A stretch of 64,000 bases of DNA from Kibdelosporangium persicum (lineage in GTDB: Bacteria > Actinomycetota > Actinomycetes > Mycobacteriales > Pseudonocardiaceae). This document shows positions 26,209 to 34,758 of this stretch, one piece after another. The stretch is from positions 1 to 64,000 of the forward strand of contig NZ_JAAATY010000013.1 of NCBI RefSeq assembly GCF_013280595.1, read 5' to 3'. The notes below the pieces were generated by a model that searched no databases, was not told where the DNA came from, and was given only the letters and a program-made list of their open reading frames with translations. How positions within the stretch are numbered: the stretch's first letter is position 1; the number at the start of each line of letters is the position of its first letter. The position numbers and the translations under genes are program-made.

Positions 26209-26233
26209 GGCGCCGCCCCGCAGGGCAGCGCCT
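26208..26233. terminator. Hairpin terminator between the VOC and aldo/keto reductase genes
   Basis: The arms AGGCGCCGCCC and GGGCAGCGCCT pair with one mismatch around a CGCA loop. They lie between two convergent genes separated by 44 bp. Confidence 0.6.
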
Positions 26234-26252
26234 CGGCCTCCGCACCGGCTGG

Positions 26253-27254
26253 TCAGTACGTGGTGTCCAATGTGGTGCGCTGTTCCTCGGTCAGTTCCAG
26301 GTCCACCGCGGCAAGGCTTTCCTCGATCTGCGCGACCGAGGAAGCGCCGACCAGGGGGATGACCGGGGTCTCGGCACCGATCATCCAGGACAGCACGACC
26401 TGGTTCACCGTCGCGCCGGTCTGCTTCGCGACCTCCCGCAAAGCCGCGCGCCGCAACGGGGTCCCGGCGTGATCCCAGTCCGGGCCGAGCGGACGGTCGT
26501 CACGGACGTACGCGCCGGCAAGCAGAGGCGAGTACGCCACCAGCGACAGTTCGGGCGTCTCACTCAAATACGCCAACAGGTCACCGCTCACATACCCCTG
26601 GTTGCCGTAGGGCGAACGACGTCCCGGCCGGTCCGTCCTCGCCCGCAGGTAGCTGTGTTGGTACTGCAACACCTCGTAACCCGGCAGCCCGGCGGCCGCG
26701 GCGAGCGCACGAGCCCGCTCCAGGCGCCATGACCAGTGATTGCTCGCGCCCAACAGGCCGACAGTGCCGTCCGCGACCAGCTCGGCGAAGGCTTCGACGG
26801 TTTCCCGCAGCGGTGTGACCGGATCTTCCACGTGCGCGTAGAGCAGGTCCAGCTTCGGCACGCCCAAGGTGTCGCGGCTGCGTTCGGCGGACTCGCGGAT
26901 CGCCTTGGCGGTGAGGCCTTCGACGTTCTCCCGCTTGGCCGTGTCGGCGAAGCCGAGACCCGCCGCGACCGGGCGGCCGCCCAGCTTGGTGGCGATCACG
27001 ACCTTGTCCCCGGCGTCACGGCTGGCGAGCCACCGGCCGAGCACGGCCTCGCTGTGCCCGCCCTGGCTGCTGTCGGCCCAGAACGCGTAGTTGTTCGCGG
27101 TGTCGATGAACGTGCCACCGGCCTCGACGTACCGGTCGAGGATCGCGAACGCGGTCTGCTCGTCGGTGCCGGTGCCAAAGTGCATCGCGCCGAGCGCGAG
27201 CACGCTGACCTCGCGGCGGGTGCGCGGATCATGGCCGATCGTGCGGTACTTCAT
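26253..27254 (-). CDS. Aldo/keto reductase
   Basis: 333 aa, full length for the family. The catalytic tetrad is present: Asp in FIDTANNYAFW, Tyr in NNYAFW, Lys in VIATKLGGR and His in LYAHVEDP. The C-terminal part has the usual NADPH-binding segment (VIPLVGASSVAQIEESL). It reduces aldehydes or ketones with NADPH; the natural substrate is unknown. It is monocistronic, with the palindromic repeat and the kinase gene upstream on the other strand. Confidence 0.9.
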   Translation of the reverse strand: MKYRTIGHDPRTRREVSVLALGAMHFGTGTDEQTAFAILDRYVEAGGTFIDTANNYAFWADSSQGGHSEAVLGRWLASRDAGDKVVIATKLGGRPVAAGLGFADTAKRENVEGLTAKAIRESAERSRDTLGVPKLDLLYAHVEDPVTPLRETVEAFAELVADGTVGLLGASNHWSWRLERARALAAAAGLPGYEVLQYQHSYLRARTDRPGRRSPYGNQGYVSGDLLAYLSETPELSLVAYSPLLAGAYVRDDRPLGPDWDHAGTPLRRAALREVAKQTGATVNQVVLSWMIGAETPVIPLVGASSVAQIEESLAAVDLELTEEQRTTLDTTY

Positions 27255-27319
27255 GAGATTCGTCCCCCAGTGATCGTCTGGATGGCCCAGCCTACTCGTC
27301 CACTATGGATCCGCTCGCC

Positions 27320-27371
27320 CCCCTCGTGAGTGTTTGTCAGTGTTAGAACACGGACAAACACTCACGAGGGG
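27320..27371. repeat. Dispersed palindromic element, copy 2
   Basis: This 52-bp copy is the longest and most regular: 19-bp outer arms (CCCCTCGTGAGTGTTTGTC and complement), an A/G mismatch, inner GTGTT/AACAC and a 2-nt centre. Compared with copy 1 it has compensated changes, T-A to C-G in the outer arm and G-C to T-A in the inner arm. This shows that pairing has been conserved. It lies between the divergent aldo/keto reductase and kinase genes. Confidence 0.88.
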
Positions 27372-27426
27372 AATGTGGGCAAACTTGCCGACCCGCGCGA
27401 CCTGCCCGACTCGATAGGTTTCGCGA

Positions 27427-30400
27427 ATGGTGGCGGGAGCGCTGAACGTCGAGCCCATGGATGCCCCGGTGTTCGGCCCGTATCGGATCCAAGGCCTGCT
27501 CGGCCGGGGAGGCATGGGCGTGGTCCACCGTGCCTACGACACCGTGCACGACCGCGTGATCGCGCTCAAGCGGCTGCCCCAGTCGGTCACCGACCGGGAC
27601 TACCGGGCCCGTTTCAAACGGGAGGCCCGGCTGGCCGCGGCGTTGAGCCACCCGAACGTGATCCCGGTCAACGACTTCGGCGAGGTCGACGGCGACCTGT
27701 TCATCGACATGATGCTGGTCGAAGGCACGGACCTGCGCCGGGCGATGGGCGCGGGCACGCTCGATCCCGACCGGGCCCTCCACATCCTGACCCAGGTGGC
27801 GGCGGCACTGGACGCCGCGCACCGGGAAGGCCTGGTCCACCGGGACGTCAAGCCGTCGAACATCCTGATCGACGAGCATGATCACGCCTACCTCGCCGAC
27901 TTCGGCATCGCGCGGGAGACCTCCCCGGAGGCGACCGCGCTGACCGGCTCCGGCGACCTGATCGGTACGTGGGACTACATGGCGCCGGAACGCTTGTCGG
28001 CGGGCCCGGTGGACGGCCGATCGGACCAGTATTCGCTGGCCTGTGTGCTGTTCGAGTGCCTGACCGGCAGGGCGGCGCATCCGGCGTCCGACCCGGCCGC
28101 CAAGATCGCGGCACACCTGTTGCAGCCACCGCCCGCGCCGTCGGTGTTCGTCCCGGCGATCACACGGGAACTCGACACGGTTGTCATGCGGGGCATGGCC
28201 AAGGACCCGGCACGCCGGTTCGCCACGGCCACCGAACTGATCACCACGGCGAAAGCGGCCGCGTACGCCGGGAACACCGCGAAGGCCGCGCCCGCCACCG
28301 AGGACCAGGCGAAACTGGTCAAGGCGATCCTGCGGTCGAGCGCACCACGGCTCACCCCGACCAAGCCGATCACCGCCACCGCGCCTTACCCGGGCCTGGC
28401 CGGGTTCGAGGAGCAGGACGCCGAACTGTTCCACGGCCGCACTCACGTCGTCACGGATCTGTTGGTACGAATGGCCGAACAGCTCGACGGCGGCGAACCC
28501 GTCGTGCTGGTCGGGGCCTCCGGGGCGGGCAAGTCGTCGGTGCTGCACGCGGGCCTGTTGCCGAGGTTGACCGACTGGCCGCACGTCGTCATCGCGCCCG
28601 GGCCGGACCCGATCGGCGCGCTGGCGACGGCGATCGCGCCGCACGTCGGCGGCGATCCAGCCGGGCTCGCCGCCCGGATCAGGCAACAGCCGGACGAATT
28701 CGGGGCACTGTACGGGCATGACGCGGCTGGGAACCGCATGGTGATCGTGATCGACCAGTTCGAGGAACTGTTCACCCACGGCGTTCCGGACACGGACCGC
28801 CGGGCGTTCGCGACCGCGCTGGCGCATGCCCGTCCCGCGTTGGCCGTCCTCGCGGTTCGCGCGGATCTGGTCGACCGGTGCATCGAGCTGTCGCCCCTGA
28901 TCCCGGCGTTGACCGCGCCGGTGTTGCTGGGCGCCATGGACGCGACCGAACTGCGGCAGGCGATCGTGCGACCGGCGCGCGACTTCGGTGTGGACATCGA
29001 ACCCGGCCTGCCGGAACGGTTGATCGCCGATCTGGGCGTGCGCGGGGAAACCGGCTACGACCCGGGCGCCCTGCCCAGGATGGCGCACGCCCTACGGGAG
29101 GCGTGGAACTTCCGCGAGGGATCAGTGGTGACGCTCGCCGCGTACCGCAAGGCGGGCGGGATCGACGGCGCGGTGTCCCGGACCGCGGAGGACATCTACG
29201 CGCGACTCGATCCGGCTGGGCGGGAGGCGCTGCGCTCGGTGATGCTGCGGCTGGTGACCGTGTCGGACGAGGGCACGGTCACCCGGCGGCGAGTGCAGCA
29301 GCACGAGATCAGCGGACACATCCTGGACGGCCTGATCAAGTCCCGCCTGGTGACGGTGGACGCGACCGGGGCACGGCTGAGCCACGAAGCGCTGCTCACG
29401 GCATGGCCGCGATTACGGGACTGGATCGACGAGGACCGTGCCGGTCTGATCCAGCACCGGCGCTTCACGGACGCGGTCCGAGTCTGGTCGGAATCCGGGC
29501 AGCAGGACGACGACCTCTACCGCGGTGCCCGCCTCGCGACCGTCAACGCATGGCTTGAGCAGGGACGTACCGAGCTGCGACCGTCCGAACAGGAATTCCT
29601 GGACCGGTCGAACGCCGCCGAGCACGCGGGGCAGATCGCGGCACGCCGCCGGACCCGGCGACTGCGCACCATGGTGGCCGCACTGAGCGTGCTTCTGTTG
29701 GTGGCCACGGGTGCCGTTGTCGTGGCGACACAGCTGCAACGCGATGCCAGCAACGAGCGTGATCGAGCCGATTCCGGCCGTCAGCTGAATCTGTCTCGTC
29801 AGCTCGCGGCGGAGTCCGAACTGGCCAGAGGCATCGACCACGCCCGGACCGGGTTGCTGGCGTTGGGGGCGTGGCAGGCCGGGCAGACCGTGGAGAGCCG
29901 CAGCGCTTTGCTGGGCGTGCGGGCGGATCACTACCGCGGCCGGATGCTCGGTCATGACGGGCCGATATCGGGGCTCGCGATGACCGTGGACGGCAAGCTC
30001 GCGGCGAGCGGTGGCCGTGACGGCTCACTTCGGCTGTGGGATGTGCCCAGCCGCCGTGAACTGGCTGTGTTGCATGACGGTGACGGGTGGTACCGCTCGG
30101 TTTCGCTGAGCGACGACGGCAGGCTCCTGCTGGCCGCCGACGTGCTCGGAACCAAGGTGACGTTGTGGAACGCGCCGGAGCGCAAGGAGATCTTCACCGT
30201 GCCGGGCAGGTCGCTCGACGGGCGGATCGCGCCGGACGGGAAGACCTTCGTCGCGTACACCGAGCAGGGGATGACGGTGTGGGACACGGCGAAGCTCACG
30301 CAGACCACACGGTTCGCCACCGCCGGCTCACTCGTGATGTCCTACAGCCCGGACGGCAGGTTCGTCGTGTCGACCAACGAGAAGAACGTCGACGTCCGGC

Positions 30401-31830
30401 GGGCGAGCGACGGAACAGTGGTCGCGACACTCACCGGTCACACCGACCCGGTGGCGGCGATGGCGTTCGACCGCGCGGGAACCATGCTCGCGACCGTGTC
30501 GCCGGACCGGCACCTCAAGCTGTGGGACACGGAGAAGTGGACACAGAAACTGGACAGGGAGATCTCCGAGCCCGGGCTGACGGCGGTCACGTTCAACTCC
30601 ACCGGGACGTCGGTGCTCGCCGGTGGGGTGGGAACGTCCATCTATGTCTGGGATGTGGCGTCCGGCGAGCACATGTTGGGCCTCGGCACAGGGGCGGTGA
30701 CCACGTTCGCACTCGCCATGAGCGGCGACGGGCACACGTTCCTCAGCGCGGACTCGGCCGGGCAGATCACCGTGTGGGCGTTCCAGCGAACCGTGCTGGG
30801 ACCGCGGGACGGCGCGCTGGTCGGCGTCGCGTCCCAGCCGAACGGCAACCTGATCGCCACCGTGACCGGTGATGGCGCGATCCGGTTGTGGGACGGCACA
30901 AACGGTGATCTCGTCCGGCAGTTCACGCACGGCGGCAAGGCCGGGGCCCTGACCTTCACGCCGGACGGCACGCGGTTGATCACCGTCGGCCCGGACGGCG
31001 CGGCCGTCGCCTTCGATGTCGCCACCGGAGCCGAGAGACTCCGGTTCGGCAGGCCTGGTACGGAGTTCACCGATGTGGTGGTCAGCCCGGACGGCAGGAC
31101 TGTCGCACTGGCGGGCAGGACGCCCGCGCAGAAGGGGGCGCAGCAGCAGGACCGCGACGAGATCGTGTTCCTCAGGGCCGACGACCTCACGATGACCAGC
31201 CGCCGGCCGACCCGGCAGGAGCCACGCAACGATTCGGTCGTCGACGCCAACTACCCGACTTCGGTCGTCTACAGCCCGGACGGCAGGACGTTGGCGACCA
31301 CCCTGTCCGGCGGCCGGGTGGGACTGCTCAGCCTGGCCGATCCCACCGGCCCGATGAAGATCCTGCCCGGGCACACCGGTCTGGCCATGGACGCGCGGTT
31401 CACGCCGGACGGCAACACGCTGGCCACCGGCGGGTCGGACCGGCTCGTACGGCTCTGGCGGGTGCCGGACGGCCAGCCCGTCGGCGAACTCGGCGGGCAC
31501 GACTCGCCGATCCGCGCGATCCGGTTCAGCCCGGACGGCAGGACCATGGCGACCGCGAGCCAGGACGCCGTCGCCCGGCTGTGGGAGTACCCCAGCGGCC
31601 GGCCGTTGGCGCGCCTTGACCGGCACGACGACGACCTCAACGACGCGACTTTCGACACCACCGGCACCCGCGTGCTCAGTGCGTCGGCCGATGGCACCGC
31701 ACGGATCTGGGATCTCGACACCGGCGCGGCCGTCCGGGAGGTCTGCGGGCGGCTGGATCGGGCCACGCTGGCCGATCAGTGGGCGGCGATCGGTTCGGAC
31801 CGGGGGAGTGTGCCGACGTGCCCGAGCTGA
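27427..31830 (+). CDS. Ser/Thr protein kinase-nSTAND1 NTPase-WD40 fusion protein
   Basis: 1467 aa; an alternative start at 27457 begins nearer the kinase fold. Residues 18-280 are a Hanks-type kinase: LGRGGMGVVHRAYD, the Lys in IALKRL, HRDVKPSNIL near 139, DFGIAR near 160 and MAPERL. Residues 320-730 are an nSTAND-type NTPase with Walker A GASGAGKSSVLHAG near 362 and Walker B VIVIDQFEELF near 438. One membrane helix (about 748-770) follows, then a coiled stretch and about 14 WD40 repeats (840-1440) with recurring SPDG and LWD motifs. The topology places the kinase and NTPase inside the cell and the WD40 propeller outside, if the helix is used. Such fusions act as signalling or conflict-sensor proteins. 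The stop overlaps the FHA-like gene. Confidence 0.92.
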   Translation: MVAGALNVEPMDAPVFGPYRIQGLLGRGGMGVVHRAYDTVHDRVIALKRLPQSVTDRDYRARFKREARLAAALSHPNVIPVNDFGEVDGDLFIDMMLVEGTDLRRAMGAGTLDPDRALHILTQVAAALDAAHREGLVHRDVKPSNILIDEHDHAYLADFGIARETSPEATALTGSGDLIGTWDYMAPERLSAGPVDGRSDQYSLACVLFECLTGRAAHPASDPAAKIAAHLLQPPPAPSVFVPAITRELDTVVMRGMAKDPARRFATATELITTAKAAAYAGNTAKAAPATEDQAKLVKAILRSSAPRLTPTKPITATAPYPGLAGFEEQDAELFHGRTHVVTDLLVRMAEQLDGGEPVVLVGASGAGKSSVLHAGLLPRLTDWPHVVIAPGPDPIGALATAIAPHVGGDPAGLAARIRQQPDEFGALYGHDAAGNRMVIVIDQFEELFTHGVPDTDRRAFATALAHARPALAVLAVRADLVDRCIELSPLIPALTAPVLLGAMDATELRQAIVRPARDFGVDIEPGLPERLIADLGVRGETGYDPGALPRMAHALREAWNFREGSVVTLAAYRKAGGIDGAVSRTAEDIYARLDPAGREALRSVMLRLVTVSDEGTVTRRRVQQHEISGHILDGLIKSRLVTVDATGARLSHEALLTAWPRLRDWIDEDRAGLIQHRRFTDAVRVWSESGQQDDDLYRGARLATVNAWLEQGRTELRPSEQEFLDRSNAAEHAGQIAARRRTRRLRTMVAALSVLLLVATGAVVVATQLQRDASNERDRADSGRQLNLSRQLAAESELARGIDHARTGLLALGAWQAGQTVESRSALLGVRADHYRGRMLGHDGPISGLAMTVDGKLAASGGRDGSLRLWDVPSRRELAVLHDGDGWYRSVSLSDDGRLLLAADVLGTKVTLWNAPERKEIFTVPGRSLDGRIAPDGKTFVAYTEQGMTVWDTAKLTQTTRFATAGSLVMSYSPDGRFVVSTNEKNVDVRRASDGTVVATLTGHTDPVAAMAFDRAGTMLATVSPDRHLKLWDTEKWTQKLDREISEPGLTAVTFNSTGTSVLAGGVGTSIYVWDVASGEHMLGLGTGAVTTFALAMSGDGHTFLSADSAGQITVWAFQRTVLGPRDGALVGVASQPNGNLIATVTGDGAIRLWDGTNGDLVRQFTHGGKAGALTFTPDGTRLITVGPDGAAVAFDVATGAERLRFGRPGTEFTDVVVSPDGRTVALAGRTPAQKGAQQQDRDEIVFLRADDLTMTSRRPTRQEPRNDSVVDANYPTSVVYSPDGRTLATTLSGGRVGLLSLADPTGPMKILPGHTGLAMDARFTPDGNTLATGGSDRLVRLWRVPDGQPVGELGGHDSPIRAIRFSPDGRTMATASQDAVARLWEYPSGRPLARLDRHDDDLNDATFDTTGTRVLSASADGTARIWDLDTGAAVREVCGRLDRATLADQWAAIGSDRGSVPTCPS

Positions 31831-32618
31831 GTGTCATGGTGCGGGGAACCGGGATGGCTTCGGTGGTGCTCAAGCCGGGGGAGTCGGTGCTGTTCGGGCG
31901 GGCGCCGCACCACGCGGTCAAACCCGGTGGCATCGCGTTGACGTTGCCGGACTGTGCCCCGCACATCTCACGCCTGCTCGGCGAGCTGGTCGTCGGCACG
32001 GACACCGTGACGCTGACCTGGCTGGGTTCGGGCGAGGCGCAGCTGTCCGGGTTGTTCGACGCCCCGGGCGGCGCCCGGCGGGTGATCATGACCAGGTCGA
32101 TGTCCGCGCTTCTGGACGACGGGGAGAACCAGCTCGTGATCCTGCTCGGCAGGCAGACCGCGCGGGGCCTCGCGGACATGCTGATCAGCATCGACGTCAG
32201 CCTCGCCCGGGACAGCCCGGCGGTTCCCGACGCCGTCACCGGCCAGGTCACCGCGGCCGGGCCGGGCCTGGTCCGGCAGAGCCGGGACTGGTACGTCGCC
32301 CTCGCGCTGACCGAACCCTGGCTGGCGGGCGAGGACGACTACCCGCGGCCGCCGTCCAACCGCGAGATCTACGAACGAGTCCTGTACTGGCATGGCTACG
32401 CCTGGAACCTGCAACGCCCGCAACGGGTCGACGACGCCATCCGGGTCATCTCCGCCATCGCCTTCGGCGCGCGTGACGACCCGTACCTGGCGCCGCACGA
32501 CGGCAGGCTGCAGAACATCCGGTTCGCCGTGGCCCGTCGTGCGGCGGAGATGCGCCTGGTCACGGTGACGGATCTGGCTGAGGTGGAACGGGCGGCGCGG
32601 AACCGGCCCGTCGTCTGA
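31818..32618 (+). CDS. FHA-like protein coupled to the kinase gene
   Basis: 266 aa from the GTG at 31818, which has GGGGGAG upstream; it overlaps the kinase gene by 13 bp. The first ~100 residues look like a divergent FHA domain: SVLFGRAPHH, a TLPDCAPHISRLLGELVV stretch where the Gly-Arg and Ser/His anchor positions are expected, and VTLTWLGSGEAQL. The rest (YVALALTEPWL, RPQRVDDAIRVI) is unrecognised. FHA domains bind phosphothreonine, so it is probably the kinase's partner or substrate. Its 3' end overlaps the convergent pseudoprotease gene by 59 bp. Confidence 0.72.
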   Translation: MPELSVMVRGTGMASVVLKPGESVLFGRAPHHAVKPGGIALTLPDCAPHISRLLGELVVGTDTVTLTWLGSGEAQLSGLFDAPGGARRVIMTRSMSALLDDGENQLVILLGRQTARGLADMLISIDVSLARDSPAVPDAVTGQVTAAGPGLVRQSRDWYVALALTEPWLAGEDDYPRPPSNREIYERVLYWHGYAWNLQRPQRVDDAIRVISAIAFGARDDPYLAPHDGRLQNIRFAVARRAAEMRLVTVTDLAEVERAARNRPVV

Positions 32619-33513
32619 GCAACCACACTCCGAGCCCGCCCGCGATGAGCGTCACCCCTCCGAAGACGTAGATGAGCAAGGTCTGCAGGGACGTCGCGTC
32701 GCCCGGGGAGCCACCCTTGGCCGCGGCCTTGGCCCGGAACTCGGCCGCGTGGGTGTTGGCCGGGGATTCGGCGACCACGGCGTCGAAGTAGTCGATGGCC
32801 GAGTCGTAGTTCCCGGCGTGGTAACGGCTGAGGCCCACCCGGTAGTTGCGGTCGTGCGCGCCCAGTTCGGGCTTGACGTCCCGTAACAGGCCTCTGGCCA
32901 GGCGAGCCTCGGCGATGGCGCCGTCGCGGCCGACGAGACCGACCAGACGGCCTTCCTCGTCGATCACCACGCCGCCGCTGGTGATGACGGCCGGTGGCCG
33001 GTCGTCGCGGATCTCCACGGAAGGCAAGCCGGATCGGGGGATTCGCAGCACGGCGATGTCACCGTCGGCGGGTGCGACGAGATCGACGACGGACGCGGTG
33101 TCGTCGCCGACGGTGATCACCCGGTCGATCGGCCGGTCCGGTGCGGCACCCTCCGCGACGGCACGCTCCGTCAGCATCCGGCGTGCCTTCGCGGGATCGC
33201 CGATCCGGCCCATCTTCGCCAGATCCGCCATGGCCCGCTCGACCAGCGCGGCCGTGCCACCCTCCGGTCCACTGTGGACGCAACTGCTGGTGGTGACGAC
33301 GTACCCGGCCGGGTTGATCACCGCGCCCGCGCACCTGGTGGTGGCCTCGTAACCCTTGGCACCGCCGAAGACCTCGCCGGTCTGCTTGTCCCGTACCCAG
33401 CCGTGCCACGTCACGGTGACCGGCACCACCGATGGGCGGGCGATGTCCTCCGGATTCACCTGCGGTGGCGCGGGGAAGGCGACGAGCGAGGCCAGGAACA
33501 CGGCGCGGATCAT
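32560..33513 (-). CDS. Membrane-anchored trypsin-like protein lacking the catalytic His
   Basis: 317 aa from the ATG at 33513. A signal peptide (about 1-17) precedes a chymotrypsin-like fold. The His-loop normally reading TAAHC reads TTSSCVH, so the catalytic His is a Ser; the Asp is kept in GDIAVLRI, and a Ser remains in VITSGGVVIDEEG. A TPR-like hairpin (YRVGLSRYHAGNYDSAIDYF) and one C-terminal membrane helix (about 283-306, ending WLLRRR) follow. It is probably a binding or sensing pseudoprotease outside the membrane. Its start overlaps the upstream gene by 4 bp (ATGA), and its 3' end overlaps the convergent FHA-like gene. Confidence 0.75.
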   Translation of the reverse strand: MIRAVFLASLVAFPAPPQVNPEDIARPSVVPVTVTWHGWVRDKQTGEVFGGAKGYEATTRCAGAVINPAGYVVTTSSCVHSGPEGGTAALVERAMADLAKMGRIGDPAKARRMLTERAVAEGAAPDRPIDRVITVGDDTASVVDLVAPADGDIAVLRIPRSGLPSVEIRDDRPPAVITSGGVVIDEEGRLVGLVGRDGAIAEARLARGLLRDVKPELGAHDRNYRVGLSRYHAGNYDSAIDYFDAVVAESPANTHAAEFRAKAAAKGGSPGDATSLQTLLIYVFGGVTLIAGGLGVWLLRRRAGSAPPVPPQPDPSP

Positions 33514-34136
33514 CCGTACACCCCGGTTTCCCCGGTACGAACCCACACTGACCGGAACCCGGTGACGGGCGCGCCGGTCTCGGTCAGCCGGGTGGCGTCA
33601 CACGTGTACCCGTCCACCTCGTTGAGGTTCGGGTTCGCCCGCATCGGCTGTGTTTCGATCAGGCCCCGGTGGTCGTAGTACCGGTAGGTCACCGTCGTGG
33701 AGATGTGCCCGTGGTACGTGATCGCCTTGGCGTCCGCGCTCCACCGGAAGTCGAAGGTGCCGTCGCTGACCAGTTTCAGCACCCGGCCACTCCAGTGCCC
33801 GGTCAACGTGAACCCTTCGCGGCGTTCGCTGCCGGTCCCGTCCGGCCGGAAGGACAGGTAGCGGCCCCTGCCGGTGAACGGCATGGGAGGCTGGTCGGAG
33901 TAGAACTTGAAGTTCGTGTACTCGTCGACACTGCGCCAGGTCCCGATCAGGCACGCGGGTGGCCCGGTCACCCGGTCGGCCGAGGACCCCGCGGCCGCCT
34001 CGACGTCGACGACCGGCGGCGGCGCTTCGCCGGCGCGTTCGGGGACGTCGGCGGAGATGACGATCGCGGTCAACGTCGTCGCCGCGATGAACGCGCTTCC
34101 GGCGACGGCGAACAACACCACCACGCGACGGTGCAA
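33510..34136 (-). CDS. Single-pass exported protein of unknown function
   Basis: 208 aa from a TTG at 34136, chosen because GAGGGGAG lies 7 nt upstream; a GTG at 34190 would add 18 residues but has no ribosome binding site. One hydrophobic helix near the N-terminus (VVVLFAVAGSAFIAATTLTAIVI) is followed by a Pro-rich linker and an outside domain. This domain is rich in beta strands: CLIGTWRSVDEYTNFKFYSD, YLSFRPDGTGSERREGF and FRWSADAKAITY. That pattern resembles lipocalin-like domains. It is coupled to the trypsin-like gene. Confidence 0.65.
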   Translation of the reverse strand: MHRRVVVLFAVAGSAFIAATTLTAIVISADVPERAGEAPPPVVDVEAAAGSSADRVTGPPACLIGTWRSVDEYTNFKFYSDQPPMPFTGRGRYLSFRPDGTGSERREGFTLTGHWSGRVLKLVSDGTFDFRWSADAKAITYHGHISTTVTYRYYDHRGLIETQPMRANPNLNEVDGYTCDATRLTETGAPVTGFRSVWVRTGETGVYG

Positions 34137-34220
34137 CGGTGAACTCCCCTCGGGCCAGATGTGCTGAGCGGTCAGGGTAGGGCCGGTCACGACCGGGCCA
34201 CGAGGGGAGAACTACCGGAA

Positions 34221-34298
34221 CTTTCCGCCACCGCGTGTCCACCATTCCGGCACCGCGTGTCCACCATTCCGGCACCCCGAAACACCCGTTGCGGCACC
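34221..34298 (-). repeat. 22-bp tandem repeat array (GGTGCCGGAATGGTGGACAC family), copy A
   Basis: On the minus strand three full 22-bp units and a partial fourth follow each other, consensus GGTGCCGGAAYGGTGGACAC plus GC or GG; two adjacent units are identical. The same unit is tandemly repeated at 38863-38932. The gap 34191-34758 around it has no convincing gene: the open frames in both strands are low-complexity and no ribosome binding site or domain is seen. Confidence 0.8.
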
Positions 34299-34758
34299 GC
34301 GAAAGCTCCCGCACGAACCCCGCTCAGGGATCTCGCCGTGTCGGTTTGCCGACGGACAGGCAGGGGCGCCCGGCTTCAGGCCTTCGCCCACCGGACCTGG
34401 CGCCGTCCCGGCCGGAATCGCCGATCGCACCACGCCGGTCCCGCCAGATCGGTCCGCTGACGACCAGCAGGGGCAGCCACCCTGAGACCCTCCGGGCCGG
34501 AACGCCACCGAACCGGCGGGTATCGGTGCGGCGGGCCCACAGGGCTCCATCGTGGACGTCCATTCGGAGCCATGCAGGCATTCCGGGGTGCTGGAACGTG
34601 CGACCCGCCGTGCCGGACAGGACGACACGGCGGTGGAACGGAACTTCTCGGCCATGGCGTACGTTCTTCGTTGCAGAGAGGCCCGTACCCGATCGAGAGA
34701 GGATCATGGACCCCTCCCGAAGTACCAGCCGCGCACGCTCCCAGGTGGAGGGTGCGCG

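Noticed and set aside
27320-27371. Palindromic elements considered as CRISPR repeats
   Set aside because: The copies are ~24-27 kb apart with no spacers, and no cas genes are in the window.
30328-31626. 432-codon antisense frame across the WD40 region
   Set aside because: Mirror of the WD40 repeats, with no start signal. The sense frame shows regular SPDG/LWD repeats.
27427-31830. WhiB or sigma-factor-type control site near the kinase gene
   Set aside because: The only notable upstream structure is the palindromic repeat copy; no promoter pair could be defended.
34299-34758. In-frame upstream extension of the first CNNM gene and the opposite open frames
   Set aside because: The sequence before the GGAGG-preceded ATG at 34759 is low-complexity, next to repeats. 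The normal CNNM N-terminus starts at MTILLGVLVV.
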